64,000 bases of DNA from Streptomyces canus 299MFChir4.1 (GCF_000383615.1 NZ_KB911582.1:145271-209270), one strand, 5' to 3'; shown: positions 27,541 through 36,593, counted from the first letter of the stretch. Notes: a model not told the origin generated them from the sequence alone. A program made the numbers and translations.

Positions 27541-28808
27541 TCCCTCTCCCCCGTCGGGCGCTGCAACACCATCGCGGTCTGGAAGCCGCCGAAGCCGCTG
27601 CCGACCGTCAGCACGGTCCGCACGTCCCGTTCGCGCGCGGTCAGCGGTACGTAGTCGAGGTCGCACTCGGGGTCGGCCTCGTGCAGGTTGGCGGTGGGCG
27701 GCACCACGCCGTTCTTGATGGCGAGGGCGCAGGCGGCGATCTCCACCGAGCCGATGGCGCCCAGCGAGTGGCCGACCATGGACTTGATCGAGCTGACCGG
27801 GGTGCGGTACGCGTGGTCGCCGAGGGCGCGCTTGACCGCTGCGGTCTCGTGCCGGTCGTTCTGCTTGGTGCCGGAGCCGTGGGCGTTGATGTAGTCCACG
27901 GCGGTCGGGTCGATACGGGCCTGGTCCATGGCGACCCGGATCGCCTCGGCCATCTCCCGGCCGTCCTGCTTGAGTCCGGTCATGTGGTACGCGTTGCAGC
28001 GGGTGCCGTAGCCGGTGACCTCGGCGTAGATCGGAGCGCCGCGGCGCCGGGCCGACTCCAGCGTCTCCAGTACGAACACCGCGGCGCCCTCGGCGAGCAC
28101 GAACCCGGTGCGGGACCGGTCGAACGGGCGGGAGGCGGTCTCCGGTTCGTCGTTGCGGGCGGTGGTCGCCTTGATCGCGTCGAAGCAGGCCACCACGATC
28201 GGGGTGATCGGGGTGTCGGTCGCGCCCGCCACGATGACGTCGGCGGAGCCCTCCTGGATCAGCTGAAGGGCGTGCCCCACGGCGTCCAGGCCGGAGGTGC
28301 AGCCGTTGGAGACCAGCGACACCGGCCCCTCCGCGCCCACCTTCCACGCCACCTCGGCCGGCATCACGCTCGGCGCCAGGTAGTCGAACATGTGCGGCGA
28401 CAGCCACTCCTCGCTGTCCACCAGCCAGTTGCGGCCGGAGTCGGACAGCACCAGGTACTCGCGCTCCAGGCTGGTCGCGGCGGCCACCGCACTGCCCAGG
28501 GTGACGCCGATGCGCGCCGGGTCGATGCCCGCGAAGTCCAGGCCGCTGTCCTGCACGGCCTCCTGGGCGCAGACCACGGCGAACTGGGTCGCCCGGTCCA
28601 TGCGGCGGATCTCCCGCTGGCTCAACCCCTCCCACACCGGGTCGAAGTCCGCCTCGCCGGCGATCTGCGACCGGTACGGCGACGGGTCGAAGAAGCTGAT
28701 CCGCCGGGTCGCGGTGCGGCCCGCGGTGAGCAGATCCCAGAACTCCTTGGTGCCCCGGCCGCCCGGGGCGCGTACGCCGATACCGGTGATGACCACTCGT
28801 CGGCTCAT
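27537..28808 (-). CDS. ketosynthase alpha (KS-alpha)
   Basis: A 423-residue elongating ketosynthase. Catalytic Cys170 in NGCTSGLD, with the histidines in [11 protein letters not shown] and SMVGHSLGA. Many stretches are characteristic of ActI-ORF1-like enzymes, for example [18 protein letters not shown]. It forms the heterodimer with the chain-length factor and carries out decarboxylative condensations of malonyl-ACP. ATG at 28808 is chosen because [11 protein letters not shown] is the standard start; an upstream in-frame extension lies in the intergenic leader. Confidence 0.97.
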   Translation of the reverse strand: MSRRVVITGIGVRAPGGRGTKEFWDLLTAGRTATRRISFFDPSPYRSQIAGEADFDPVWEGLSQREIRRMDRATQFAVVCAQEAVQDSGLDFAGIDPARIGVTLGSAVAAATSLEREYLVLSDSGRNWLVDSEEWLSPHMFDYLAPSVMPAEVAWKVGAEGPVSLVSNGCTSGLDAVGHALQLIQEGSADVIVAGATDTPITPIVVACFDAIKATTARNDEPETASRPFDRSRTGFVLAEGAAVFVLETLESARRRGAPIYAEVTGYGTRCNAYHMTGLKQDGREMAEAIRVAMDQARIDPTAVDYINAHGSGTKQNDRHETAAVKRALGDHAYRTPVSSIKSMVGHSLGAIGSVEIAACALAIKNGVVPPTANLHEADPECDLDYVPLTARERDVRTVLTVGSGFGGFQTAMVLQRPTGERE

Positions 28809-28824
28809 CACAACCCCCTCTCTC

Positions 28825-29250
28825 TCAGAAACCGTCGTGGTCGACGAGCCGCTCCTGGTTGCGCAGCCGCCCGTCCTCGCGGACCAGGACATCGCGCACC
28901 ACGCAGCTGCGGACCATCTCGGGGCCGTCGCCGGGGCGGGTGGTCAGCACCAGCGCGTAGCAGGTGCTGCGGAGCCGGCCGTCGGCCGGCTGCTCGACGT
29001 CGACCATCGTGAACAGGTGGCGCCGCTGCTGCGGGTCCGCGGCCAACCGCTCGCGCACCTCGTAGAGGTCGGACAGGATGCCGGCCCGGGTGCGGGCGGG
29101 CTCCCGGCCGGGCGTGTGGCCGAAGACCGCGTCGTCGGTGAACGTGTCGGCGTACTCCTCCACCTTGCCCGCGTCCAGCGCCTGCATCTGGCGCGCGTAG
29201 TACTGAAGAACCTCTGCGTACAACTCGGCGCTGACGCCGGTCGACTCCAT
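28825..29250 (-). CDS. SnoaL-like/NTF2-fold protein at the head of the PKS operon
   Basis: A 141-residue NTF2-fold protein resembling the SnoaL-like and ring-hydroxylating-dioxygenase beta-subunit-like families. N-terminal helix [20 protein letters not shown], then [16 protein letters not shown]. It is first in the minimal-PKS operon, 16 bp before KS-alpha. Possible roles are late cyclisation, hydroxylation or epoxide opening, but no catalytic pair can be assigned. The start may be ATG 29250 (GAGGAG is immediately adjacent) or GTG 29268. Confidence 0.75.
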   Translation of the reverse strand: MESTGVSAELYAEVLQYYARQMQALDAGKVEEYADTFTDDAVFGHTPGREPARTRAGILSDLYEVRERLAADPQQRRHLFTMVDVEQPADGRLRSTCYALVLTTRPGDGPEMVRSCVVRDVLVREDGRLRNQERLVDHDGF

Positions 29251-29403
29251 CTCCTCGAACCCCTTCACCCGACCGTTGTTGCGCTCAGTCTTCAATCGCG
29301 TCCAAGAGCCCCGGTCGAGACCGGCTCAACGCCCCCGCGATCACCACGGGGCCACGAAGGGGCTGGGGTGGGCGCTCGGCTGGAGCGCCGCCCGCGCGAG
29401 GGA

Positions 29404-30060
29404 CGAGGCTGGTACCTCGTGCGCGACGCGAGAACAAACGGCCCCGCGATCACCACGGTCGCGTCGAAGCGACTGAGGCGGGCGCTCGCCGATGCACCGG
29501 CCAGGCGAGGCCGGGACCTCGAGCCCAACGCCAGGACGAACACTCCCCACCATCACCCCGCTCGCCTTGCAGCGACCGGCGGCGGGCGCACACCGAGGCA
29601 CCGAGGCACCGACCGCGCGAGGCTGAGACGTCGAGCCCAACGCCAGGACAAACACCCCCCACCATCACCCCGCTCGCCTTGCAGCGACCGGCGGGAGCAC
29701 ACAGAGGCACCGAGGCACCGACCGCGCGAGGCTGAGACGTCGAGCCCGACGCCAGGACAAACACCCCCCACGACCACCACCCTCGCCCCGAAGAAACCCA
29801 CGCAGGCGCACGCCGAGGCGCCGGCCGCGCGAGGCCGGGACCTCGTGCGCGACGCCAGGACGTCCCCCACGACCACCACCGTCGCCCCGAAGAGACCGGT
29901 GCAGGCGCACACCAAGGCACCGACCGCACGAGGCCAGGACCTCGAACCTGACGCCAAAACGAACACCCCCCACGACCACCACCACCCTCGCCCCGAAGAA
30001 ACCCGCGCAGGCGCACACCGAGGCACCGGCCGCGCGAGGCCGGAACCTCGTGCGCGACGC
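29404..30060. repeat. tandem repeat array C in the divergent PKS promoter region, seven units of about 105 bp
   Basis: Units beginning CGAGGC(C/T)G start at 29404, 29506, 29618, 29727, 29830, 29929 and 30035, a period of 99-112 bp. Thirteen bases into each unit stands TCGAGCC (29519, 29631, 29740), TCGAACC (29942) or TCGTGCG (29417, 29843, 30048). Each unit also contains a CACCGAGGCACCGACCGCG-like stretch and a CCCACCATCACC- or GACCACCACC-like stretch. No gene is supported between 29251 and 30177, so this array is the whole divergent regulatory region of the ketoreductase and minimal-PKS operons. Confidence 0.85.
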
Positions 30061-30177
30061 GAGGGCGGCGGAGGTCCTGAAGGAGACGCGGCAGCCCCGC
30101 TTGCCGGGCACGGGGCCGTCCCGGGGCTGGAGCAGGGCTCGACCGGGGCGCGAGTCGGGGCGGCGACCGTGGGGTGC

Positions 30178-30978
30178 ATGGACACATCGACTTCCACCGC
30201 CACCGAGCGCCGGGTCGCGCTGGTCACCGGTGCCACCAGCGGCATCGGCCACGAGATCGCCCGCACCCTGGCCCGCCAGGGCCACGCCGTCTACCTGTGC
30301 GCCCGTACCGACAAGACCCTCAAGGACACCCTCGCCGAGCTGCGCGCCGAAGGCCTCGACGTCGACGGCAGCACCTGTGACGTCACCTCGCCCGAGCAGG
30401 TGCGGGCGCTGGTCGCCGCCGTCGTCGAGCGGTACGGGCGGCTCGACGTGCTGGTCAACAACGCCGGCCGGCCGGGCGGCGGCGCCACCGCCGAGGTGCC
30501 CGACGAGCTGTGGTTCGACGTCATCGACACCAACCTGAACAGCGTCTTCCTCGTCACCAAGGCCGCGCTGACCGGCGGCGGCATGCTGGAGCGCGGCACC
30601 GGACGCATCATCAACATCGCCTCCACCGGCGGCAAGCAGGGAGTCGTGCACGCGGCGCCGTACACCGCCTCCAAGCACGGCGTGGTCGGTTTCTCCAAGT
30701 CGCTGGGCCTGGAGCTGGCCAGGACGGGCATCACCGTCAACGCGGTCTGCCCAGGCTTCGTGGAGACCCCGATGGCTGAGCGGGTCCGTGAGCACTACGC
30801 CGGCATCTGGGGCGTGGACGAGCAGGAGGCGCACAGCCGGATCACCACCCGGGTGCCGCTCGGCCGCTATGTGGAGCCGAGCGAGGTGGCCGCGATGGTC
30901 TCCTACCTGATCTCCCCGGGCGCCGCGGCGGTCACCGCGCAGGCGCTGAACGTCTGCGGCGGCCTCGGCAACTACTGA
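30178..30978 (+). CDS. polyketide C-9 ketoreductase, ActIII type
   Basis: A 266-residue SDR that reduces the C-9 ketone of the nascent poly-beta-ketone with NADPH. TGATSGIG cofactor loop, NNAG, catalytic Ser149, Tyr162 and Lys166 (YTASK), and the PGG motif (Pro99-Gly101) that in type II ketoreductases goes with the ActIII stereochemistry. The C-terminal AVTAQALNVCGGLGNY is the ActIII-type ending. It is transcribed away from the minimal PKS across the repeat array. Confidence 0.96.
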   Translation: MDTSTSTATERRVALVTGATSGIGHEIARTLARQGHAVYLCARTDKTLKDTLAELRAEGLDVDGSTCDVTSPEQVRALVAAVVERYGRLDVLVNNAGRPGGGATAEVPDELWFDVIDTNLNSVFLVTKAALTGGGMLERGTGRIINIASTGGKQGVVHAAPYTASKHGVVGFSKSLGLELARTGITVNAVCPGFVETPMAERVREHYAGIWGVDEQEAHSRITTRVPLGRYVEPSEVAAMVSYLISPGAAAVTAQALNVCGGLGNY

Positions 30979-30992
30979 TCGGCCCCTTCCAC

Positions 30993-31048
30993 CTGTAATG
31001 CCCGGGTGCCGGGACCTCGGTCGAGGTCCCGGCACCCGGGCATTACAG
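30993..31048. terminator. perfect 27-bp palindrome, bidirectional terminator
   Basis: Arms 30993-31019 and 31022-31048 are exact complements over 27 bp with only GT between them; the left arm begins CTGTAATGCCCGGGTGCC. It lies 14 bp after the ketoreductase stop and 12 bp before the stop of the convergent flavin monooxygenase gene. Confidence 0.85.
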
Positions 31049-31060
31049 GCTGTGCGGCAG

Positions 31061-32260
31061 TCAGACCTTGAGCACCTGGTCGACCCAGCCGCGGGCGGCC
31101 GGCTCGAACTGCAGCGCCACATGGGTGGAGATGGCGGTGACATCCCGCCACAGCCGCTGCATCGGGCCGGAGACCGCCTGCCCCCGGGTGCCGGACTGAC
31201 GGAACAGACGGTCCACCGCCGCCACCGAAAGGTCGACCGCGAGGGCGCAGTCCCGCAGGTTGCGGGTGGCTTCCAGCGGGCCGGCGACGCCGCCCTCGTC
31301 GGCCAGCCGGGCGGCCCGCCCCAACAGCAGCCGGGCCGCGTCCACTTCACCTGCCGAGCGGGCCAACGCCTGCTCGGCGGAAGCTCGTACGCCCTGCACC
31401 CCCGTGGTGCCGGGCAGGTGCGGGGCGTTGCCGACCTTCTCCGCGAAGTACGCCGAGAAGGTGCGGACCATGCCGAGCGCGGCGCCGACCGCCGGTGCGG
31501 CGAACATCAGGCCGTTGACCGCCTGGAGCGGGGCCCGGTGGCAGGCCGCCGCCACCCCGCCCCAGGCCTCGCTGGTGCGCCCGGCGAACAGGTCGGCCCG
31601 GTCGAAGGAGAGGTGCTCGGGCACGAACACCTCGTCGAGGACCAGGGTGTTGCTGCCGGTGGCGGCCATGCCGACGCTGTGCCAGGTGTCCTCGACGCGG
31701 TACGCGGAGCGCGGCAGCGCGAACAGCCGCGCCTCACTGCCCGTCCCGGTCTCCACCAGGCCGCACATCAGCGCCCAGTCCGAGTGGGAGACTCCGCTGA
31801 TGTACGGCCAGCGGCCGCTCACCAGCCAGCCGCCGGGCGCCGGCACGGCCGTACCGAACGGCGTCACCGACCCCACAAGCACCGCGTCCGGGCCGGCCGC
31901 CCACACCTCAGCCTGGCCCTGTTCGGGCAGGAACGCCCCCGCCATCCGGGCGATCGAGGCGATCAGCGAGGCGCACCAGGAACTGGCCGGGCACTCCTCG
32001 GCGATCACCTCGACCGCCTCCACCAGTTCGGTGAAGGAACCGGCGGTGCCGCCGACGGCCGCGGGGGCGAAGTGCCGGGCGAATCCCGCCCGGACGATCT
32101 GCCGCAGTACGGCGGGATCGACGTCGCGGGCCCGTTCGGCGGCCTCGGCACGGCGGCCGGCGACGGGTGCGAGGGCGGTCGCGGCGGTGGACAACCCGGT
32201 GGTTGGTGTCACAGTTGGCGCGACGGCTGCTGGGGCGGTGGGCATCCCGGCGGTGGGCAT
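31061..32260 (-). CDS. acyl-CoA-dehydrogenase-fold flavin monooxygenase (ActVA-ORF5/HsaA type)
   Basis: A 399-residue group D flavin-dependent monooxygenase: acyl-CoA dehydrogenase fold using reduced flavin from a partner reductase to hydroxylate a phenol or quinone. Typical parts are AEECPASSWCASLIAS near residue 90, WLVSGRWPYISGVSHSDW near 145 and the helical C-terminal domain. The neighbouring flavin reductase completes the two-component system, as ActVA-ORF5/ActVB do for actinorhodin. ATG at 32260 follows GAGGAG; the first 30 residues are an Ala/Pro/Thr-rich tail. Confidence 0.87.
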   Translation of the reverse strand: MPTAGMPTAPAAVAPTVTPTTGLSTAATALAPVAGRRAEAAERARDVDPAVLRQIVRAGFARHFAPAAVGGTAGSFTELVEAVEVIAEECPASSWCASLIASIARMAGAFLPEQGQAEVWAAGPDAVLVGSVTPFGTAVPAPGGWLVSGRWPYISGVSHSDWALMCGLVETGTGSEARLFALPRSAYRVEDTWHSVGMAATGSNTLVLDEVFVPEHLSFDRADLFAGRTSEAWGGVAAACHRAPLQAVNGLMFAAPAVGAALGMVRTFSAYFAEKVGNAPHLPGTTGVQGVRASAEQALARSAGEVDAARLLLGRAARLADEGGVAGPLEATRNLRDCALAVDLSVAAVDRLFRQSGTRGQAVSGPMQRLWRDVTAISTHVALQFEPAARGWVDQVLKV

Positions 32261-32285
32261 CTGTCTTCTCCTCACTAATCGGTGC

Positions 32286-32810
32286 TCAGGAGGCGGCCGG
32301 CAGCCGGTGGAAGGTGTTGCGGAAGAAGGTCAACGGCCCCTCCTCGCGCTGCACGGCCAGGTCGATCACCTCGCCGATGACGATCACGTGGTCGCCGCCG
32401 TCCACCTCGCGGTCGATCCGGCACTCCAGATAGGCCAGCGCGTCGGACAGCACCGGCACACCGCTGATCCCCGGCCGGGTGTCGGCCTCGACGGTGTGCC
32501 GGGTGTGCCGGCTCGCGAAGGACCGGCACAGCTCCTCCTGGTCGGCGGCCAGGATGTTCACCGCGAAGGCGCCGGTCCGCCGGAAGAGCGGCAGTTCGCC
32601 CGAGTCGTTGTGGATGCAGACCAGGATCAGGGCCGGGTCGAGCGAGACCGAGGTGAAGGAGTTCACCGTCAGTCCCACCGTCCGCTCGGCACTGCCGGTG
32701 GTGATCACGGTGACGCCGGTGGCCCAGTGGGCGCAGACGCTGCGGAACGCCTGCGGGTCCACCAGGGCCGGCTCCTGCTGCAGCACACTCGCCGCGCGGT
32801 GCTCGCTCAT
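32286..32810 (-). CDS. flavin reductase (ActVB/HpaC type)
   Basis: A 174-residue NAD(P)H:flavin oxidoreductase. The family pattern HWATGVTVITTG near residue 30, GLTVNSFTSVSLDPALIL near 46 and GDHVIVIGEV near 143 is intact. It supplies reduced flavin to the adjacent acyl-CoA-dehydrogenase-fold monooxygenase and possibly to the halogenase-like enzyme. Its ATG overlaps the stop of that enzyme as ATGA. Confidence 0.92.
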   Translation of the reverse strand: MSEHRAASVLQQEPALVDPQAFRSVCAHWATGVTVITTGSAERTVGLTVNSFTSVSLDPALILVCIHNDSGELPLFRRTGAFAVNILAADQEELCRSFASRHTRHTVEADTRPGISGVPVLSDALAYLECRIDREVDGGDHVIVIGEVIDLAVQREEGPLTFFRNTFHRLPAAS

Positions 32811-34516
32811 GCCGCACCGTCGAGCAGCGGGTCCACGAACAGGCCCTGGCTGCCCTCGGAGATCTCCTCGGCCCGGGCCAGGGTCAGCAGCACCGGCCCG
32901 GTGTACAGACCGTCGCGCTGCCAGTCGTCGGGACGCAGGCTGATCGCGTACGGGTTGACGGGCGCCTCCGGGTCCAGGCCGGCGTCGAGTTTGCGGGCGG
33001 CCCGGTGCAGGACGGCGACCGCCAGCGCCTCGGCGACCCGGACGTCCCGGGCGAGCTCGGCGGCCAGTTCGTCGTCGGTGTAGTCGACGACCAGGGTGGC
33101 GTGGCTGTCCTTGATCGCCTTGGCCGGCACATAGGCGGCCGCCGGGCCGTCGGTGACGACCTTCTCCAGCTCGTTCCAGTCGCGGAAGACCTGCTGGACA
33201 CGGTCGTTGAGCGTGAACAGCTTCTCGAGGTCGCCGCGTACGCGCTTCATGAACCCGTAGTCCAGGAAGCGGTCCTTGACGAAGGTCAGCACCACGCCGA
33301 CGTGGTTGAGCATGGCGTCCCAGCACAGCTTCGGCACCATCACCGCGGGGTTGCCGAAGGCCGGGTAGTGGTCCTCGACCTTGGAGAGCACGAACTGGAA
33401 GGTGCGCAGGTGGAGTTCGTTGTAGAACTCCAGCCGCTCGGTGATGTCCTCGCCCGCGAAGTCCCGGGTGACCAGGTCGGTGGTGACGCTGTTGCCGTAG
33501 CCGATCATGTCCGAGCCGGGCGAGTAGAAGGCGTCCGCGAAGGCGCCGGCCTCGCCGACCAGCATCCAGCGGTCCGGCGAGTACACCCGCTCGGTGCCGA
33601 AGGCGAAGTCCTTCAGGCTGATGAAGTCCGCGACGTCGCCGGTGCGGCCGTCGACCACCTCGGCCAGCTGCGGCTCGTTGACGCGCAGCCACTCCTGGAC
33701 CTTCTCGAAGGTCTGGATCCCCTCGTACGGGTGGACCCGCGGGTCCGCGCAGACGCCGACCGAGATGTGGTCCGAGCCCAGCGGGATCAGCCACACCCAG
33801 TAGCCCTCGCCCATCAGGTGGTTGGTGGAGAACTTGCGGATGCCGGGGCGGTTCATCCGCTCCATCCACCCCGGGTCGTCCTTGCCCCACTCCTCCAGGT
33901 CGATGCCGCCGGTGAGGCGGAACCAGGAGGCGTTGATGGTGTGCGCCACCTCGCGGGCGAGGCCAAGCTTCCGCTGGACGAAGTGCGCGCGGCCGGCCGC
34001 GTCGACCAGCCAGCGGGCGGCGATCGTCCGCTGCTCGCCGCCCTGGGTGTACGTCACCGTGTGGTCCTGGTCGCCCTCGCGCAGTTCCACGTCGGTGATC
34101 GCGGCGCCCTGGCGCAGGTCCGCGCCGGCGTCGAGCGCCATCCGGGTCAGCTCGTTCTCGAACCGGCCGCGGTCGATCTGGTAGTTGTCGTGGGCGGGGA
34201 ACTCCCGCGGGCCGAGCTCGATCCGCCGGGTGAGGTCCTGGTTGCCGCCCGCGGGCTGGAAGAACCGCAGCCCGTTCTTCTTCAGGTGGAACTTCTCCAG
34301 GTGCTCCTTCATCCCGACGGTCTGTGCGAAGTAGTGCGCGCCCGCCGGCACCGTCGACTCGCCGACCTTGAACGCCGCCTCCGGCGCCAGGCCCTGCCGT
34401 TTGTCGAGGATCACCACGTCCGTCTCCGGCCGGGCGTTCTTGAGCTGGACCGCGAGCGTGAGACCCGCGAGCCCGCCGCCGAGGATCACCACATCGGTCG
34501 TAGCCTGATCCACCAT
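32807..34516 (-). CDS. FAD-dependent halogenase-like oxidoreductase
   Basis: A 569-residue enzyme of the flavin halogenase/aromatic hydroxylase superfamily. Dinucleotide loop VVILGGGLAGLTLAVQL (9-25), KVGESTVP (50-57), LKKNGLRFF with Lys79/Lys80, the halogenase hallmark WxWxIP as WVWLIP (240-245), and FYSPGSDMIG near residue 335, resembling the halogenase FxPxSxG signature. It is longer than most hydroxylases of the group. Translational coupling to a flavin reductase suits a reduced-FAD-consuming enzyme. Halogenation of the polyketide is plausible but unproven; non-halogenating relatives exist. Confidence 0.75.
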   Translation of the reverse strand: MVDQATTDVVILGGGLAGLTLAVQLKNARPETDVVILDKRQGLAPEAAFKVGESTVPAGAHYFAQTVGMKEHLEKFHLKKNGLRFFQPAGGNQDLTRRIELGPREFPAHDNYQIDRGRFENELTRMALDAGADLRQGAAITDVELREGDQDHTVTYTQGGEQRTIAARWLVDAAGRAHFVQRKLGLAREVAHTINASWFRLTGGIDLEEWGKDDPGWMERMNRPGIRKFSTNHLMGEGYWVWLIPLGSDHISVGVCADPRVHPYEGIQTFEKVQEWLRVNEPQLAEVVDGRTGDVADFISLKDFAFGTERVYSPDRWMLVGEAGAFADAFYSPGSDMIGYGNSVTTDLVTRDFAGEDITERLEFYNELHLRTFQFVLSKVEDHYPAFGNPAVMVPKLCWDAMLNHVGVVLTFVKDRFLDYGFMKRVRGDLEKLFTLNDRVQQVFRDWNELEKVVTDGPAAAYVPAKAIKDSHATLVVDYTDDELAAELARDVRVAEALAVAVLHRAARKLDAGLDPEAPVNPYAISLRPDDWQRDGLYTGPVLLTLARAEEISEGSQGLFVDPLLDGAA

Positions 34517-34607
34517 CGCTCCTCCTGCTGGTAACAAGTCGTCAAGAAGTCTGTGCGGGCGCTCTCGGGGCCCGCTCAAGCCCGCGTGGAAGCGGTCGTC
34601 CGGTGCG

Positions 34608-35249
34608 TCACTCCCCCTCTGCGGCCACCTCGGCGACGACCTCGAACAGGCCCGGATTGGCGGTGGCGTACGGCGGGTTGACGGCCTTGCGGGCCTGGAA
34701 CTCCGGGTCGGCCTGGAGCGCCTTCCATGCCTCGACGCTCGCGTAGTGGGCGACGTTCACCAGGGGCAGCGAGGCCTCGCCGATCGCCTGGTGCATCCGG
34801 AAGTCGACGAAGCCCGGGGACTCACTGGCCCGCTCGGCCCGGGGCCGCCAGGCTCCCAGGAACTCCTCGACCCGCTCGTCCGGCAGCTCGAAGGCGTTGA
34901 CCATGGTCACGCCCGCACCGTCCGCCCGCTGCCCGGACGCGACCTCGCCGATCACGCGGTAGACCCCGCGGTGGACGGTCCTGGCGTACTTCTCCGCGCC
35001 CGGGCCGCCCCGCTCGCCGGCCGCCGCGGCGGCGAGGTCCGCGGTGCTCGCCCAGTCGGCGACCGCGACCAGCGGGAAGCGGTGGTCGGCGCGCAGGGCC
35101 TTGTGCAGGCGGGCACCGCGGAAGCCGGGCGCGGTGCGCAGCAGCTCCAGGTGGGTGCGCCAACCCGCGATGAATTCCTCGGTGTTGTCGACCGGCGCTT
35201 CGAGCACCGCGATCAGGGTGACCGGGCCGCTCTCGTCGTTTGTGCTCAC
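34608..35249 (-). CDS. didomain antibiotic-biosynthesis monooxygenase (ABM)
   Basis: A 213-residue protein with two ferredoxin-like ABM domains, about 10-100 and 115-205. Each contains the family's PGF motif (APGFRGARLHKAL and SPGFVDFRMHQAI) and a DWAST/HYASVEAWKAL strand-helix. Such cofactor-free oxygenases oxidise anthrone-type intermediates to quinones (ActVA-ORF6 is the model). GTG start at 35249. It is part of the carboxylase-to-monooxygenase gene series on this strand. Confidence 0.85.
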   Translation of the reverse strand: MSTNDESGPVTLIAVLEAPVDNTEEFIAGWRTHLELLRTAPGFRGARLHKALRADHRFPLVAVADWASTADLAAAAAGERGGPGAEKYARTVHRGVYRVIGEVASGQRADGAGVTMVNAFELPDERVEEFLGAWRPRAERASESPGFVDFRMHQAIGEASLPLVNVAHYASVEAWKALQADPEFQARKAVNPPYATANPGLFEVVAEVAAEGE

Positions 35250-35314
35250 TGGTGAGTCCTCTCCCCGTGGGAAACGTCGTGTCGTCGGGCGTGAATGCGA
35301 GGGAAGTCGTGGCG

Positions 35315-36226
35315 TCAGGCGTGGCAGGCGGGGAATCCGCCGTGCAGCTCCGCCATGCCGCGGACCATCTCGTCGATGGCCGCGAAGTCCTCCGGGCGTC
35401 CGCCGCGGAGTTCGCCGTAGGCGCGGTACAGGTTGGGCACCAGCCGTTCGGTGTCCAGGAAGTCGGCGAACTCGCCGAGGTCGGCGGCGCGGGCCGCCTC
35501 CAGCGGGTCAAGACCCTCGGCGAGGCCGGCCTTGGCCACGTCCAGCAGCCAGGCGAGGTAGCGCTCGGTGGTCTCCAGCAACTCCGGGCCGCCGACCGGG
35601 CCGTGCCCGGGCACCACGGTTACCGCGTCGAGCGCGCGCAGCCGGGCCACCGCGTCGCGCAGCCCGCTGACCGAGCCGGTCAGGACGAACGGGGTGACCG
35701 CGTTCATCACCAGGTCGCCGGCGAACAGCACCCGGCGCTGCGGCAGCCACACCACCGTGTCGCAAGAACTGTGCGCGGGGCCGAAGGCGCGCAGCAGGAC
35801 CTCCTGCTCACCGATGTGGAGCGTGAGCTCATCCGCGAACGTGACCTGGGGCGCGGCCGGTTCGACCGCGCCCCAGTCCACGTCGGGCCACAGGCTGGTG
35901 AGGTGCAGTCCGGTACGGATCGCCTCCTGCCGGGTCCGTTCGGCGGCCACCACGACCGCTTCCGGGAAGAGGTGGTTGCCGAAGCTGTGGTCGCCGTGCG
36001 AGTGAGTGTTGACGAGCAGCCGCGGGGGCTGCGGCGCGCTGCCCGCGACCAGCTCGCGCAACCGTCTGGCCCGGGCCTCGGTGGCGGCGGTGTCGATCAG
36101 CAGCGCGGTGCCGCCGTCGACCACCAGCCCCGCGTTGTTGAGGCACCAGCCGCCGTCGGGCTGCAGGAAGGCGTGGACCCCGTCGGCGATCTCTTCGAGT
36201 CTCGGTGCACCGGTGAAAGCTGCCAT
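35315..36226 (-). CDS. MBL-fold hydrolase/cyclase, ActIV-like
   Basis: A 303-residue metallo-beta-lactamase-fold protein. First metal motif THSHGDH (His75, His77, Asp79, His80), later FGPAHSSCD (third His), LFAGDLV (bridging Asp) and VPGHG (last His), so both metal sites look complete. In aromatic type II PKS clusters this fold serves as second-ring cyclase/thioesterase (ActIV). ATG at 36226. Upstream it abuts the decayed end of the accE repeat array. Confidence 0.85.
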   Translation of the reverse strand: MAAFTGAPRLEEIADGVHAFLQPDGGWCLNNAGLVVDGGTALLIDTAATEARARRLRELVAGSAPQPPRLLVNTHSHGDHSFGNHLFPEAVVVAAERTRQEAIRTGLHLTSLWPDVDWGAVEPAAPQVTFADELTLHIGEQEVLLRAFGPAHSSCDTVVWLPQRRVLFAGDLVMNAVTPFVLTGSVSGLRDAVARLRALDAVTVVPGHGPVGGPELLETTERYLAWLLDVAKAGLAEGLDPLEAARAADLGEFADFLDTERLVPNLYRAYGELRGGRPEDFAAIDEMVRGMAELHGGFPACHA

Positions 36227-36275
36227 ACGGCCACTGTCGTCCGGCCCGCTCGACGGCCACTCGAAGCGCCCCAGA

Positions 36276-36395
36276 TCACCGGGCCGGCCGCCGGCTGTAC
36301 CCGGGCCGGAACGCAGCGGTGCGCTCCCGGCGGCACCGGCGGGCAGCACCTAGCCCGGACGGCCCCGACCCTCAACACAGGCCGCCCCACGGTCA
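36276..36395 (-). pseudogene. fourth, internally deleted accE copy
   Basis: Reading the minus strand from about 36395, GTGACC and a short RPVLRV-like segment echo the start of accE, then about 120 bases are missing, and the rest (to the TGA at 36276-36278) aligns with the accE 3' end: GGGAGCGCACCG, GTTCCGGCC and GGCCCGGTGA are shared. It cannot make the protein. It is the most decayed unit of the array and lies just ahead of the MBL gene. Confidence 0.6.
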
Positions 36396-36593
36396 CCGGG
36401 CCAGATGCCAACTGTGCCCGGCCCGGAACCCGGCGGAGCGCTACCAGCGAGCCCTGCCGGGCCCGGACGGACTCGACCGCTCCTCAGCAGCGCGGGCCAC
36501 CACAACCGCCAGCAACGCCACCGTGTCCTCCAGCTCCGCCTGCCCACGCACGGCCCGCACCACGGGCCGCTCCTCGACGGCGGGCCCGATCAC
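36393..36593 (-). pseudogene. third accE copy, interrupted by an in-frame amber codon
   Basis: GTG at 36593 opens a frame that reads EERPVVRAVRG and continues through TVALLAVVVARAAEERSS to GRARW, where TAG stands in place of a Tyr codon (stop at 36441-36443). Beyond the stop the same frame runs on as RSAGFRAGHSWHLAR to a TGA, so only the amber codon and a 9-base deletion separate it from an intact gene. A 50-residue product is possible. Confidence 0.75.

Noticed and set aside
29404..30060. CRISPR array
   Set aside because: Units are about 105 bp of continuous diverged repeat with no short exact repeats, unique spacers or cas genes.
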